Counted from the first letter of the stretch, positions 16,847-30,587 are shown. The stretch: 64,000 nt of DNA from Nocardia terpenica (GCF_013186535.1 NZ_JABMCZ010000001.1:1860001-1924000); one strand, 5' to 3'. Numbers and translations: made by a program. The notes: generated from the sequence alone by a model not told the origin.

Positions 16847-19800
16847 CTAGCTCGCCAAACACCCTGGACCGAGGAGCGCCTTCAGGTCGCCCATCAGCGC
16901 GGAGGACGGCGATACTCGCAGATTGTCGGCGACCTTCAGCAGCGTCGTGCGTTCGCGGGAACCGACGTGGCGGATGTGGACGTCGGCGGTGCCGGGGTGG
17001 CTGACCAGCACCCGCTTGAGTTTGCCGATCTTGTCGGGGGTGCACAGGCGGGTCGGGATCGTCACGGCCAGCGGCTTTTCCACGCCGATGGCGGACAGGT
17101 CCGGCACCACCAGGTCGTTGGCGATCAGGGAGATGCGGCCGTCGTCGCGCGCCGAGACCCGCGCCTTCACCAGCACCACCGCGTCCTCGGTGACCTCCAT
17201 GCCGTACACCGAGTACGCCTGCGGGAAGAACAGCACCTCGATCCCACCGGTGAGGTCCTCCAATTGCGCCGACGCCCACGGCATGCCGTTCTTGTTGATG
17301 CGCCGGGTCACCGAGGCGAGAATGCCGCCGACGGTCACCTGCGCGCCGTCCTTGATCTCGCCCTCGAGGATGTTCGGGATCGGGGTGTCGGACTGGGCGG
17401 CGAGCACGTGCTCGACGCCGTTGAGCGGATGCCCGGACACGTACAGGCCCAGCATCTCTCGCTCCAGCGCGAGCTGATGCTTGCTCTCCCACTCCTCGTC
17501 GGGCACCTTCACGTCGAACACCGAGGCCACCGAGTCGTCGCCGTCGTCGAGCCCGCCGAACAGGTCGAACTGGCCGATGGCCTCCGCCTTCTTGGTCGAC
17601 ATCACCGCGTCGATGGCGTCGGAGTGCACCAGCATCAGGCCCTTGCGCGGATGCCCGAGCGAGTCGAAAGCGCCCGCCTTGATGAGGGATTCGGTGACCT
17701 TCTTGGTGCAGGCGATGGCGTCGATCTTGTTCAGGTAGTCGGAGAAGTCGGTGAACTTCGATTTCTCCTTGCGCGCCTGGATGATCGAGGCCACCACGTT
17801 CGCGCCGACATTGCGCACCGCGCCCATGCCGAAGCGAATGTCGTTGCCCACGGACGCGAATTCCAGCTCGGACTCGTTGACGTCCGGCGGCAGCACCTGA
17901 ATGCCCAGGCGGCGGCAGTCGGCCAGGTAGACCGCGGCCTTGTCCTTGTCGTCGCCGACGGAGGTGAGCAGGCCCGCCATGTACTCGGCCGGGTAGTTGG
18001 CCTTGAGGTAGGCGGTCCAGAACGACACCAGGCCGTACCCGGCGGCATGCGATTTGTTGAACGCGTACCCGGCGAACGGCAGAATCGTGTCCCACAGCGC
18101 CTTGATGGCGGGCTTGCTGAAACCGTTGTCCAGCATGCCCTTCTCGAAGCCCTCGAATTCGGCCTCCAGGACCTCGGCCTTCTTCTTACCCATGGCGCGG
18201 CGCAGAATGTCTGCTCGACCGAGCGAATACCCGGCCACCTTCTGCGCGATCTGCATGATCTGCTCCTGATACACGATCAGGCCGAACGTGTCGCGCAGAA
18301 TGTCTTTCAGGGGCTCCTCGAGCTCCGGATGGATCGGCTTGACCTCTTGCCGCCCGTTCTTGCGGTCGGCGTAGTCGTTGTGCGCGTTCATGCCCATCGG
18401 GCCGGGGCGATACAGCGCGAGCACCGCGACGATGTCCTCGAAGCCGGTGGGCTGCATGCGCCGCAGCAGGTCGCGCATGGCGCCGCCGTCGAGCTGGAAC
18501 ACGCCGAGAGTGTCACCGCGCGACAGCAATTCGTAGGTCGGCGGGTCGGCCAGCGGCAGGTTGTCCATGTCGAGGTCGATGCCGCGGTTGGCCTTGATAT
18601 TGGCCAGCGCGTCACCGATGACGGTGAGGTTGCGCAGGCCCAGGAAGTCCATCTTCAACAGGCCGATGGCCTCGCAGGACGGGTAGTCCCAGCCGGTGAT
18701 GATCGCGCCGTCCTGGGCCCGCTTCCACAGCGGGATCGCGTCCATCAGCGGCTCGGAGGACATGATCACCGCGCAGGCGTGCACGCCCGCGTTGCGGATC
18801 AGGCCCTCGAGGCCGCGGGCGGTCTCGTAGATCTTGGCGACGTCCGGGTTGGTGTTGATCAGCTCCCGGACCTCGGCCGCCTCCTTGTACCGCTCGTGCT
18901 CGGGATCCATGATTCCCGACAGCGGAATGTCCTTGGCCATGATCGGCGGCGGCAGCGCCTTGGAGATCTGGTCGGCGATGGCGAAGCCCGGCTGGCCGAA
19001 CTGCACGCGGGCCGAATCCTTCAGTGCCGCTTTGGTTTTAATGGTGCCGAAGGTGATGACCTGGGCGACCCGGTCGCTGCCCCACTTGTCGGTGGCGTAG
19101 CGCACCATCTCACCGCGGCGGCGATCGTCGAAGTCGATATCGATATCGGGCATCGACACGCGCTCGGGGTTGAGGAACCGCTCGAACAGCAGACCGTGCG
19201 GGATCGGGTCGATATTGGTGATGCCCATGGCGTAGGCGACCAGCGACCCGGCCGCCGAGCCACGGCCCGGGCCGACATTGATGCCGACCGAGCGGGCGTG
19301 CGAGATCAGGTCGCCGACCACGAGGAAGTAGGCGGGGAAGCCCATTTCGATGATGACGCTGAGCTCGTACTCGGCGCGGGAGACGTACTCGCTCGGCACC
19401 CCGCCCGGGAAGCGCCGCTCCAGCCCCTGCATGACCTCCCTGCGCAGCCAGCTGGACTGGGTCTCGCCCTCGGGGACCGGGAAGATCGGCATCCGGTCGC
19501 GGTGGTTCCAGACCTCGTCGTAGGACTGCACCCGCTCGCCGATGAGCACCGTATTGTCGCACGCCCCAGGCACTTCCGCGTCCCAGATGGCGCGCATCTC
19601 GGCGGCCGACTTCAGGTAGTAGCCGGAGCCGTCGAACTTGAACCGGGTCGGGTCGGAGAGTGTCTTGCCGGTCTGAATGCACAGCAGCGCCTCGTGATTG
19701 GCGGCGTCGGACTCGTGCACGTAGTGGCAGTCGTTGGTGGCCAGCGGCGGGATGCCGAGCTTGCGGCCGACCTCGAGCAGGCCCTCGCGGACCCGGCGCT

Positions 19801-20407
19801 CGATGGACAGGCCGTGGTCCATGATCTCCAGGAAGAAGTTGTCCTTGCCGAAGATCTCCTGCCACTTGGCGGCGGCCTCCAGCGCCTCGCGGTCGTGGCC
19901 CAGGCGCAGCCGGGTCTGCACCTCGCCCGACGGGCAGCCGGTGGTGGCGATGATGCCCTCGGCGTGCTCGGCGATGATCTCCGCGTCCATGCGCGACCAC
20001 TTGCCGAGCTGGCCCTCGATGGAGGCGAGCGAGGACAGCGTGAACAGATTCTTCAGGCCGGTCGCGTTCTCGGCGACCATCGTCATGTGGGTGTAGGCGC
20101 CGGAGCCGGAGACGTCGTCGCCCTTCTGGCTGGGCTCGCCCCACTGGATGCGCTTGGTGTTGAACCGGGACTCGGGCGCGATGTACGCCTCGATGCCGAT
20201 GATCGGCTTGATGCCCTGCTTCTTCGCGGAGTTGTAGAACTCCGACGCGCCGAACATATTGCCGTGGTCGGTCATGCCGACCGCGCTCATGCCCAGCCGC
20301 TCGGCCTCCTTGAACAGCGGCGTGATCTTCGCCGCGCCGTCGAGCATCGAGTACTCGGTGTGGTTGTGGAGGTGAACGAAGCCCGATGATCCCGACGCGA
20401 CTGACAC
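16847..20407 (-). CDS. dnaE1: DNA polymerase III alpha subunit
   Basis: The replicative polymerase subunit, 1186 residues, nearly the length of M. tuberculosis DnaE1. The N-terminal PHP exonuclease domain opens with FVHLHNHTEYSMLDG and GMTDHGNMFGASEF, with metal-binding His and Asp. The C-family polymerase active site is PDIDIDFDDRRR at about residues 419-430. A tandem helix-hairpin-helix region and an OB fold follow toward the C-terminus (TVGGILASVTRRINKNG). I start it at the GTG at 20407 because alignment with mycobacterial proteins begins just there. An in-frame upstream extension is G/R-rich and unlikely. No co-transcribed neighbour is evident. Confidence 0.96.
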   Translation of the reverse strand: MSVASGSSGFVHLHNHTEYSMLDGAAKITPLFKEAERLGMSAVGMTDHGNMFGASEFYNSAKKQGIKPIIGIEAYIAPESRFNTKRIQWGEPSQKGDDVSGSGAYTHMTMVAENATGLKNLFTLSSLASIEGQLGKWSRMDAEIIAEHAEGIIATTGCPSGEVQTRLRLGHDREALEAAAKWQEIFGKDNFFLEIMDHGLSIERRVREGLLEVGRKLGIPPLATNDCHYVHESDAANHEALLCIQTGKTLSDPTRFKFDGSGYYLKSAAEMRAIWDAEVPGACDNTVLIGERVQSYDEVWNHRDRMPIFPVPEGETQSSWLRREVMQGLERRFPGGVPSEYVSRAEYELSVIIEMGFPAYFLVVGDLISHARSVGINVGPGRGSAAGSLVAYAMGITNIDPIPHGLLFERFLNPERVSMPDIDIDFDDRRRGEMVRYATDKWGSDRVAQVITFGTIKTKAALKDSARVQFGQPGFAIADQISKALPPPIMAKDIPLSGIMDPEHERYKEAAEVRELINTNPDVAKIYETARGLEGLIRNAGVHACAVIMSSEPLMDAIPLWKRAQDGAIITGWDYPSCEAIGLLKMDFLGLRNLTVIGDALANIKANRGIDLDMDNLPLADPPTYELLSRGDTLGVFQLDGGAMRDLLRRMQPTGFEDIVAVLALYRPGPMGMNAHNDYADRKNGRQEVKPIHPELEEPLKDILRDTFGLIVYQEQIMQIAQKVAGYSLGRADILRRAMGKKKAEVLEAEFEGFEKGMLDNGFSKPAIKALWDTILPFAGYAFNKSHAAGYGLVSFWTAYLKANYPAEYMAGLLTSVGDDKDKAAVYLADCRRLGIQVLPPDVNESELEFASVGNDIRFGMGAVRNVGANVVASIIQARKEKSKFTDFSDYLNKIDAIACTKKVTESLIKAGAFDSLGHPRKGLMLVHSDAIDAVMSTKKAEAIGQFDLFGGLDDGDDSVASVFDVKVPDEEWESKHQLALEREMLGLYVSGHPLNGVEHVLAAQSDTPIPNILEGEIKDGAQVTVGGILASVTRRINKNGMPWASAQLEDLTGGIEVLFFPQAYSVYGMEVTEDAVVLVKARVSARDDGRISLIANDLVVPDLSAIGVEKPLAVTIPTRLCTPDKIGKLKRVLVSHPGTADVHIRHVGSRERTTLLKVADNLRVSPSSALMGDLKALLGPGCLAS

Positions 20408-20578
20408 GCCAACGGATTCTAGAGGCACCCACCGACGAGTTCCGCGCGCCTCGCCGAGGCGGTCGCGACCCGGCCGCATGGTATACGCCACCACCACCGA
20501 TAACCCGGCGGCACAGCCGATTTCCACCCGCGTGTCGTGTCGCGTGTCACGCCCGCGGTGCCGCGTGCCGTCCGCGCT

Positions 20579-20785
20579 GCGCACCCGCCGCGGCGACGTC
20601 AGCCGTCATCCCGCAGGACGTACGCGCACCCGCCGCGGCGACGGCGGCCGTCATCCCCGAGGGGTACGCGCACCCGCTGCGGTGACGTCAGCCGTCGTCC
20701 CGGAAGGGGGTACACGCACCCGCCGCGGCGACGGCCGCCGTCACCCCGCAGGGGGTACACGCACCCGCCGCGGTGGTGATGAGGG
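20579..20785. repeat. Tandem repeat, about 45 bp x 4.5
   Basis: Units starting with GCACCCGCCGCGG lie at 20581, 20626, 20670, 20716 and 20761, with spacings of 45, 44, 46 and 45. They are divergent copies, each ending near GGGGTAC. The rest of the 404-bp gap (20408-20811) between dnaE and the lipase gene holds no gene that I can support. The array lies upstream of dnaE and downstream of the lipase. Confidence 0.8.
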
Positions 20786-20811
20786 GAACCACCGCGGCGG
20801 GGCGTTCCGGG

Positions 20812-21834
20812 TCAGAGCAGCCAGGGGTTGGCGCTGCAGACCAGGTCGGGGTGGGCGGCGGGGTCGAGGGCGTGCAGGGCGATCGAGACGGCGCGCGGGG
20901 AGTAGAGCATCGAGTTGTGGTCGGAGGTGTCGCTCGCGCAGCCGTCCTGCAACCACACATTGTCGACGGTCGCGCCGGGGCCCGCGGTGAGGAAGGTGCG
21001 CGCGGCCGGGGTGGAGACCTCGTCGAGCCGGTCGGCGACGATCGTGTAGTCCACGCCCGGCTCGGTGTCGCCGCCGTCGTTCAGTGCCGTCAGCACGGGG
21101 GAGCCGATCAGCTGCTCGATTCCGGCGTGCCCGATCAGGTCCTCGGTCGGCCGGGTCAGGTTCAGCCCCAGTCGCGCCTGCAGGATGCCGAGCAGATTGC
21201 CCAGGCTCGACAGCGTGGTGCCGTGATTGGTGGCGCCGAAGGTGATCAGGTGCTTCACCTTGTCGCCGCTCGGATCGGCGGGATTCGCCCCGCCCTCGAA
21301 CTTCAGATACTGCCGGGCCACCACGCCGCCCTGCGAGTGGCCGATCATGTCGACCTGCGGGGCGCCGGTGGCCGCCAGCACCCGATCGACGAAGACCGCC
21401 AACTGCTTCGCGGAGTCCTCGATGGTGCCGGTCGCGCCGATGGTCGGCTGGACCAGCCCGGCTCCCGGCACGTCGGCGCGGCCGTAATTGAAGGTGAACA
21501 CGCAGTATCCGGCCTTGGCCAGCTGCGGCGACATGTAGGAGTAGGCCCCGAACGCGCTGGCCCAGGTGCCGTGCACGAGCACGACCGGGCGCGGATGCGC
21601 GGCGTCGGGGCGACAGGCCCAGTCGTTCGAACCCTGCGGTGCCACATCCGGATTCACCAGCCCGTAGGCGAAGGCGGCGGCCTCGTCGGTGAACACCGGC
21701 CCGTAACCGACGGTATCGGAGCTGTGCGATCCCGGGTCCGCCGCGGCGGTTCCGGTGGCCGGACCGAGGACCGCGAGGGCGAGGGTGGTGATGATCGCCG
21801 CGGGCGCCGGGAGGCGGCGAATAATTCGTCTCAT
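20812..21834 (-). CDS. Secreted lipase/esterase, alpha/beta hydrolase
   Basis: A 340-residue exported hydrolase. The signal peptide (RRIIRRLPAPAAIITTLALA, Ala-rich cleavage site near residue 32) is followed by the oxyanion-hole HGTW at residues 88-91 and the nucleophile elbow GHSQGG with Ser167. A late Asp (TIVADRLDEV) and His (SDHNSML) complete a plausible triad. Cys residues in ACRP, GYC, DGCAS and LVC suggest disulfides, as expected outside the cell. The family is the bacterial class 2 lipases (EstA/LipA-like). Upstream lies an unusually AT-rich 314-bp region that should hold its promoter. Confidence 0.88.
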   Translation of the reverse strand: MRRIIRRLPAPAAIITTLALAVLGPATGTAAADPGSHSSDTVGYGPVFTDEAAAFAYGLVNPDVAPQGSNDWACRPDAAHPRPVVLVHGTWASAFGAYSYMSPQLAKAGYCVFTFNYGRADVPGAGLVQPTIGATGTIEDSAKQLAVFVDRVLAATGAPQVDMIGHSQGGVVARQYLKFEGGANPADPSGDKVKHLITFGATNHGTTLSSLGNLLGILQARLGLNLTRPTEDLIGHAGIEQLIGSPVLTALNDGGDTEPGVDYTIVADRLDEVSTPAARTFLTAGPGATVDNVWLQDGCASDTSDHNSMLYSPRAVSIALHALDPAAHPDLVCSANPWLL

Positions 21835-22148
21835 GATTCGTGCCTTTTGATACTGCGTGTACGGAAAATGGTCTGAAATTAGACTGGTCGGCCGTCCAGT
21901 TGTCGAAAAGCTAGCAGCAAATTCTGGGTTATGTATGTGTGACCGTACTCACCGGAATTGCCCTAGTAGCTGCGGAAAACGGCCTTCACCGGGCGAAGGT
22001 CTCGGTGCTCACCGGGTGAGACGGGAAAATGTGTTCTAGAAAACATCACTTTCACTCGGAAGTAACAAACAGGCAAACAACTCACTAAGCGCGAATTATG
22101 TGACCATGCTGGATCGTTGATCCGAAACGCCCTTGGCGCCCTTTCTCG
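21835..22148. other. AT-rich intergenic region with TCACCGG repeats
   Basis: This gap separates the lipase gene (reading left) from the end of the histidine kinase gene. It is poorer in GC than its surroundings. It holds three related motifs: CTCACCGG at 21948, CTTCACCGGGCGAAG at 21984 and the palindrome CTCACCGGGTGAG at 22008. They could be operator sites for the lipase promoter. No gene is seen. Confidence 0.4.
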
Positions 22149-23408
22149 TTATCCCGGCGTGCTTTTGGCCGGGATCGGCAAGGTGAGGATCGCCAGCGTC
22201 CCGCCTCCCTCGGCGGGCTCGAGAGTGGCTGTGCCGCTGTGGATCTGGGCTACCCAGCGGACGATGGACAGGCCGATGCCGTGGCCGCCGGGGGAGCCGG
22301 TGGCGCCGTGGGTGAAGGGGTCGGGGAGTTCGGGGTGCAGGCCGGGGCCGTGGTCGCGGACGGTGACTCGGCCCGCGGCGACGGTCACCTCCACCGGTCC
22401 GCCGCCGTGCACCAGCGCGTTGTCGACGAGATTGCGGACCGCCAGCGTCAGCAGGTCCGGATCCGCTTGCACCACAGCGGGTTCGGTGGTCAGGCGGACG
22501 TCGGCGTCGCCGCACTCGGCGACCACCCCCTCCACCAGCTGGTCCAGCCGCAGCTGCATGGTGTCCAGCGCCGCCACCCCGGTCTGGGTGCGGGCGCGGG
22601 CGAGTAGGCCGGTCACCAGTCGGCCCATCCGGTCGGCGAGGCGGCGCACATCGGTGAGCGCCGCGGTGGCATGGTCGGGTTCGCGCAGTCCGGCGGTGGC
22701 GTGCAGGCGCAGCGTCGCCAGCGGGGTGCGCAGCTCGTGCGCGGCGTCGGCGAGGAATCGCTCCTGATCGTCGAGCAACCGCACCGCCGACCGCATGCTC
22801 ACCCCCGACAGCAGATGTCCGGCCAGCCCGGCGAGCACGATCAGCGCCGCGCCCCCGAGCTCCAGCGACAGCACCAGATTGCGGTGGTCGGCGGTGGACG
22901 GCGCGGGATCGGCGGCGGCGACGATGACGGCCCCGATCGCGGCCTCGGGATTCCAGATCGGATCCGCGGTGGCGCGCATCGCCTTTCCCCGCGTATCGGT
23001 GACGGTGCGGGTGATCCGATTCTCCGCGGTGGCCGCGTCGGCGGCGAAACTCGCCAGCGCGGGAACCGGCGGCAGCTGCTGGCGGCGATGGCCGAACTGC
23101 TCGTGCCACTGCCCCGTCTTGTCCCTGGTCAATACCGCGACCGCCACCGTGCCCTGCGCCAGGTCATCGTCGCGCAGCGCCGCCAGATCGACGCTGCCGT
23201 CGTCGTTCCAGAACAGCTCCCGCTCCAGCCCGGTCGCGACCCGATCGATGCGATCGTCCAGCGCCCGGTGCCGCGAGCGGCCGTCGATGGTGGCGGCGAA
23301 GATCCCCATGGCCACCAGGCAGATCGCGGTCAGCGCGGTGAACAGCGCGGTGAGCACCCGCCGGGTGCGGCGCAACCGGGCGACGGCCGGTCGCGGATCC
23401 CCGGTCAC
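22149..23408 (-). CDS. Sensor histidine kinase, HAMP/HisKA type
   Basis: A 419-residue membrane kinase. It has a first membrane segment (LTALFTALTAICLVAMGIFA), an extracytoplasmic sensor of about 130 residues, and a second segment (LELGGAALIVLAGLAGHLL). The HisKA box is DAAHELRTPLATLRLHA. The ATP-binding motifs are NLVDNALVHGGG, VRDHGPGLH and GGHGIGLSIV. The GTG start overlaps the response regulator stop by 4 bases (GTGA). The natural end should be near LAILTLP. The last residues, IPAKSTPG, and the stop codon are supplied by a hairpin element, so the element appears to have displaced the original stop. Confidence 0.9.
   Translation of the reverse strand: MTGDPRPAVARLRRTRRVLTALFTALTAICLVAMGIFAATIDGRSRHRALDDRIDRVATGLERELFWNDDGSVDLAALRDDDLAQGTVAVAVLTRDKTGQWHEQFGHRRQQLPPVPALASFAADAATAENRITRTVTDTRGKAMRATADPIWNPEAAIGAVIVAAADPAPSTADHRNLVLSLELGGAALIVLAGLAGHLLSGVSMRSAVRLLDDQERFLADAAHELRTPLATLRLHATAGLREPDHATAALTDVRRLADRMGRLVTGLLARARTQTGVAALDTMQLRLDQLVEGVVAECGDADVRLTTEPAVVQADPDLLTLAVRNLVDNALVHGGGPVEVTVAAGRVTVRDHGPGLHPELPDPFTHGATGSPGGHGIGLSIVRWVAQIHSGTATLEPAEGGGTLAILTLPIPAKSTPG
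22151..22176. repeat. Dispersed hairpin element, copy 4, inside the kinase 3' end
   Basis: ATCCCGGC-GTGCTTTTG-GCCGGGAT on the plus strand. Read on the minus strand it encodes the last residues IPAKSTPG of the histidine kinase, and the TAA stop lies at its far edge. Confidence 0.85.
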
Positions 23409-24064
23409 GGCGCGATGGTGAAGCCGACGCCGCGGACCGTATCGATCAGCGCGGGCGTGCCGAGCTTGCGGCGCAGCTGGGCGATCACCACGTCGACCAC
23501 GTTCGAGGCGGGCTCGGCCATCTCGTCCCAGCAGCATTCGATGAGTTCGGAGCGGGTGACGACGGTCCCGGCGCGCGCGGCCAGCAGCTCCAGCACCCCG
23601 AACTCCTTGGGCGTCAACGTGAGTAGCACCCCGGCCCGCTGCACCCGCCGCCGCGGCCGGTCCACCACCAGGTCGCGCACCTGCGTGCGGGTCGGCGCGG
23701 GCCGCTCCTGCCGCCGGCACAGCGCCCGTACCCGCGCCGCCAGCTCGTCCAGGTCGAACGGCTTCACCACGTAGTCGTCGGCGCCGTGGGCGAAACCGTC
23801 GAGCCGGTCGGCGAGCCCGTCGCGGGCGGTGAGGATCAGCACCGGCGTGCGCTGCCCGGACTCCCGGTGCGCGCGAACCAGATCCAGCCCGTCGCCGTCG
23901 GGCAGGCCGCGGTCGATGATGAGGCAGTCGTACCGGTTGACCGTGATCTTCAGGTCGGCGTCGGACATGTCGCGCGCCAGATCGACCGCGAAGCCCGCCG
24001 CCCGCAGCCCGGCGGCGACCTCGTCGCCCAGTTCCCGGTCGTCCTCGCACACCAGTACGCGCAT
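23405..24064 (-). CDS. Response regulator, OmpR/PhoB family
   Basis: A DNA-binding response regulator of 219 residues. The receiver domain begins MRVLVCEDDRELG, with the phospho-accepting Asp in CLIIDRGLPDGDG (about residue 51) and Lys in YVVKPFDLDEL. The C-terminal winged helix contains LTPKEFGVLELLAARAGTVV and DVVIAQLRRKLG and ends with IDTVRGVGFTIAP. It precedes and overlaps the kinase gene, forming a regulator-kinase operon similar to many orphan actinobacterial systems. An alternative ATG three codons upstream (24073) is possible, and neither start has a strong ribosome site. The genes it controls are not known. Confidence 0.92.
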   Translation of the reverse strand: MRVLVCEDDRELGDEVAAGLRAAGFAVDLARDMSDADLKITVNRYDCLIIDRGLPDGDGLDLVRAHRESGQRTPVLILTARDGLADRLDGFAHGADDYVVKPFDLDELAARVRALCRRQERPAPTRTQVRDLVVDRPRRRVQRAGVLLTLTPKEFGVLELLAARAGTVVTRSELIECCWDEMAEPASNVVDVVIAQLRRKLGTPALIDTVRGVGFTIAP

Positions 24065-24395
24065 CGTCCTCATTTCAGCACAGTCACCCCCGCCCGCTTC
24101 GGGCACGACGATCCGGCGCGCGCGTCGCACATGGCTGCACCATGCCAGCTGGTTCGTGAGGAAACCGTGAGCGGTCGGTTCGCGCGCAAGCTTCTGTTAA
24201 GCCACCGGCAGGCGCCGTGCCCGATTCTCGGTGTGCGGCGGGAGATCTCGTCGCACCGGGCGGAACCAGCCGGAAGCATCGTGCGGGAGCCGCCGCCGGA
24301 GACGAAAATAATCAACGCCCGAACCGCTCGACGGCGATGAATCGAGTAGTTCGCTACGCAGGATCTGATAACAGTGGGGGCGGAGGATCACGGTT
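24065..24395. other. Divergent promoter region, no gene seen
   Basis: 331 bp between the response regulator (reading left) and the DUF2235 gene (reading right). It must hold both promoters. A good ribosome site, GGAGG, lies 9 bases before the DUF2235 ATG. I see no clear operator palindrome and no small gene. Confidence 0.5.
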
Positions 24396-25550
24396 ATGAA
24401 ACGACTGGTGGTGTGTTGCGACGGCACCTGGGGCTCCGAGAGCAACCCGACGGTGTCCAACATTGTCAAGATCGCCGAGTCGGTGCGCATGAGTACCACG
24501 GTGGACGGCGCGCGCGTCGGCCAGCGTGTGTTCTATGTCGACGGCCCGGGATCGCGGGGGTACCTGGCCGACAAGCTGCTCGGTGGCGCGTTCGGGTACG
24601 GCCTGGACGCCAACCTGGCGACCATGTACTGGCAGCTGGCGCTGAACTGGGAGCCCGGGGACGAGATCTACGTCTTCGGCTTCAGTCGCGGCGCCTACAC
24701 CGCCCGCAGCCTGGCGGGCCTGATCAACCGGCTGGGCCTGCTGACGGCCGAGGCGATGATCGACAAGAAGTATCCGCAGGCGCTGCGAATCTACCGGCAG
24801 CGCAAGGATCATCCCGACGATCCGGACCCGCAGGAGTGGGTGCGGTTCCGCGAGGAGAACTGCGTCTACCCGGTGAAGATCAAGTTCATCGGCGTGTTCG
24901 ACACCGTCGGCGCGATGGGGGTGCCGGGCCTGACCTCATGGCGCTACCGCTTCCACGATGTGCGCCTCGGGCCGTACGTGCAGTGCGCGCGGCACGCGCT
25001 GGCCATCGATGAGCGGCGGCGCATGTTCGCCCCCTGCCTGTGGGAGGTCACCGATGAACTCGACGTGCCCCAGCAGCGGCCGGACCGGGTCAAGCAGGTC
25101 TGGTTCGAGGGCGTGCACACCGACATCGGCGGCGGCTACGACGACTCCCGGTTGTCGGACATCACGCTGCGCTGGATGGTGCGCGAGGCGAAGAAGGAGG
25201 GCCTCGAGTTCGACCAGGACCGGATGGACCAGCTCACCGAGCGCGACAACTTCGCGGCCACGCTCTACCCGCACAAGTCGCTGACCGTCGCCTACCGGCT
25301 GCTGAACCTGCTGGGCCTGCTGTTCCACCCGCGCAGCCGCCGCTTCTACCGCAGCTCCTGGCGGCGGCTGGAGGCCCCCGGCGACCAGAAGATCTACCTG
25401 GCCTCCACCGTCCGCCGCACCGAGCACTACCGCCCCCCGAATCTCGAACGCTGGGAACAGGAATGCGGCCTCCCCGTCCCCACCGAACAGATCCACCCCG
25501 TCACCGGCGAACTGTCCGCCGACGACTTCCGCGAGCCACTGACCGCCTGA
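24396..25550 (+). CDS. DUF2235 alpha/beta hydrolase
   Basis: A 384-residue protein whose opening KRLVVCCDGTWGSE, nucleophile region YVFGFSRGAYTARSLAGLI (Ser at about 97) and Asp/His-bearing segment GVHTDIGGGYDDSRL are the signature of DUF2235. The same catalytic domain occurs in the Tle1 phospholipases of type VI secretion. Here it is a stand-alone cytoplasmic protein in an organism without that system, so a role in lipid or ester hydrolysis is inferred only from the fold. There is no signal peptide. Its TGA stop is the first codon of a hairpin element that carries a 23-bp tandem array. Confidence 0.88.
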   Translation: MKRLVVCCDGTWGSESNPTVSNIVKIAESVRMSTTVDGARVGQRVFYVDGPGSRGYLADKLLGGAFGYGLDANLATMYWQLALNWEPGDEIYVFGFSRGAYTARSLAGLINRLGLLTAEAMIDKKYPQALRIYRQRKDHPDDPDPQEWVRFREENCVYPVKIKFIGVFDTVGAMGVPGLTSWRYRFHDVRLGPYVQCARHALAIDERRRMFAPCLWEVTDELDVPQQRPDRVKQVWFEGVHTDIGGGYDDSRLSDITLRWMVREAKKEGLEFDQDRMDQLTERDNFAATLYPHKSLTVAYRLLNLLGLLFHPRSRRFYRSSWRRLEAPGDQKIYLASTVRRTEHYRPPNLERWEQECGLPVPTEQIHPVTGELSADDFREPLTA

Positions 25551-25824
25551 CCCCGGCCAAAAGCGCGCCGGGGCAAAGAGAGATTCACCGCCGGGGCAAG
25601 GAGAGATTCATCGCTGGGGCAAGGAGAGATTCACCGTCGGGGCAAGGAGAGATTCACTGTCGGGGCAAGGAGAGATTCACTGTCGGGGCAAGGAGAGATT
25701 CATCGCTGGGGCAAGGAGAGATTCATCGCCGGGGTGACGGATGGTTCACCGCCGGGACGACGGGGGTCTTCCGTCATCCCGGCGTGGGCTTTCTTCCGTG
25801 ATCCCGGCGTGCTTTTGGCCGGGA

Positions 25825-25827
<3 letters not shown>
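25548..25827. repeat. Hairpin elements (copies 5 and 6) flanking a 23-bp tandem array
   Basis: Element TGACCCCGGCC-AAAAGCGC-GCCGGGG (25548-25573) starts at the DUF2235 stop codon. Seven 23-bp units (GGGGCAAGGAGAGATTCAYCG plus two bases) run from 25570 to 25730, and a degenerate eighth reaches 25753. Half of an element lies at 25774. A full perfect element (25799-25827) ends at the treY stop codon. Two convergent genes are thus separated only by this array. Unit identity is high, with most differences in three positions. Confidence 0.9.
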
Positions 25828-30383
<4,556 letters not shown>

Positions 30384-30587
30384 GCCACCGACACTAACCG
30401 CTGCCCGGTCGGGACCGGTGCGGGTGGTGCTCGAGTGCCGGTCGGACGCGCATCCGCGACGACATCGGTGCGGCGGCGCGACGCGGGGGCGGTCCGGTCA
30501 CGCGGCGGCGACCGGATCGTTGTTCCCGGTGTGGCCGCCGGTGATCGATCAGCAACCTGGGGCGGAAAGGCGTTGGGCCGCCGGGGT

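Noticed and set aside
16967..20389. 1140-codon open frame on the plus strand opposite dnaE
   Set aside because: It is an antisense shadow caused by high third-position GC. Its product is low-complexity and resembles no protein, while dnaE on the other strand is unmistakable.
20579..20785. Possible CRISPR or replication iterons
   Set aside because: The 45-bp units have no spacer/repeat division. They are very GC-rich and next to dnaE, not to a dnaA, rep or par gene.
25570..25753. Possible CRISPR array
   Set aside because: The 23-bp units are directly adjacent with no spacers, and no cas genes are present. It is a simple tandem repeat.
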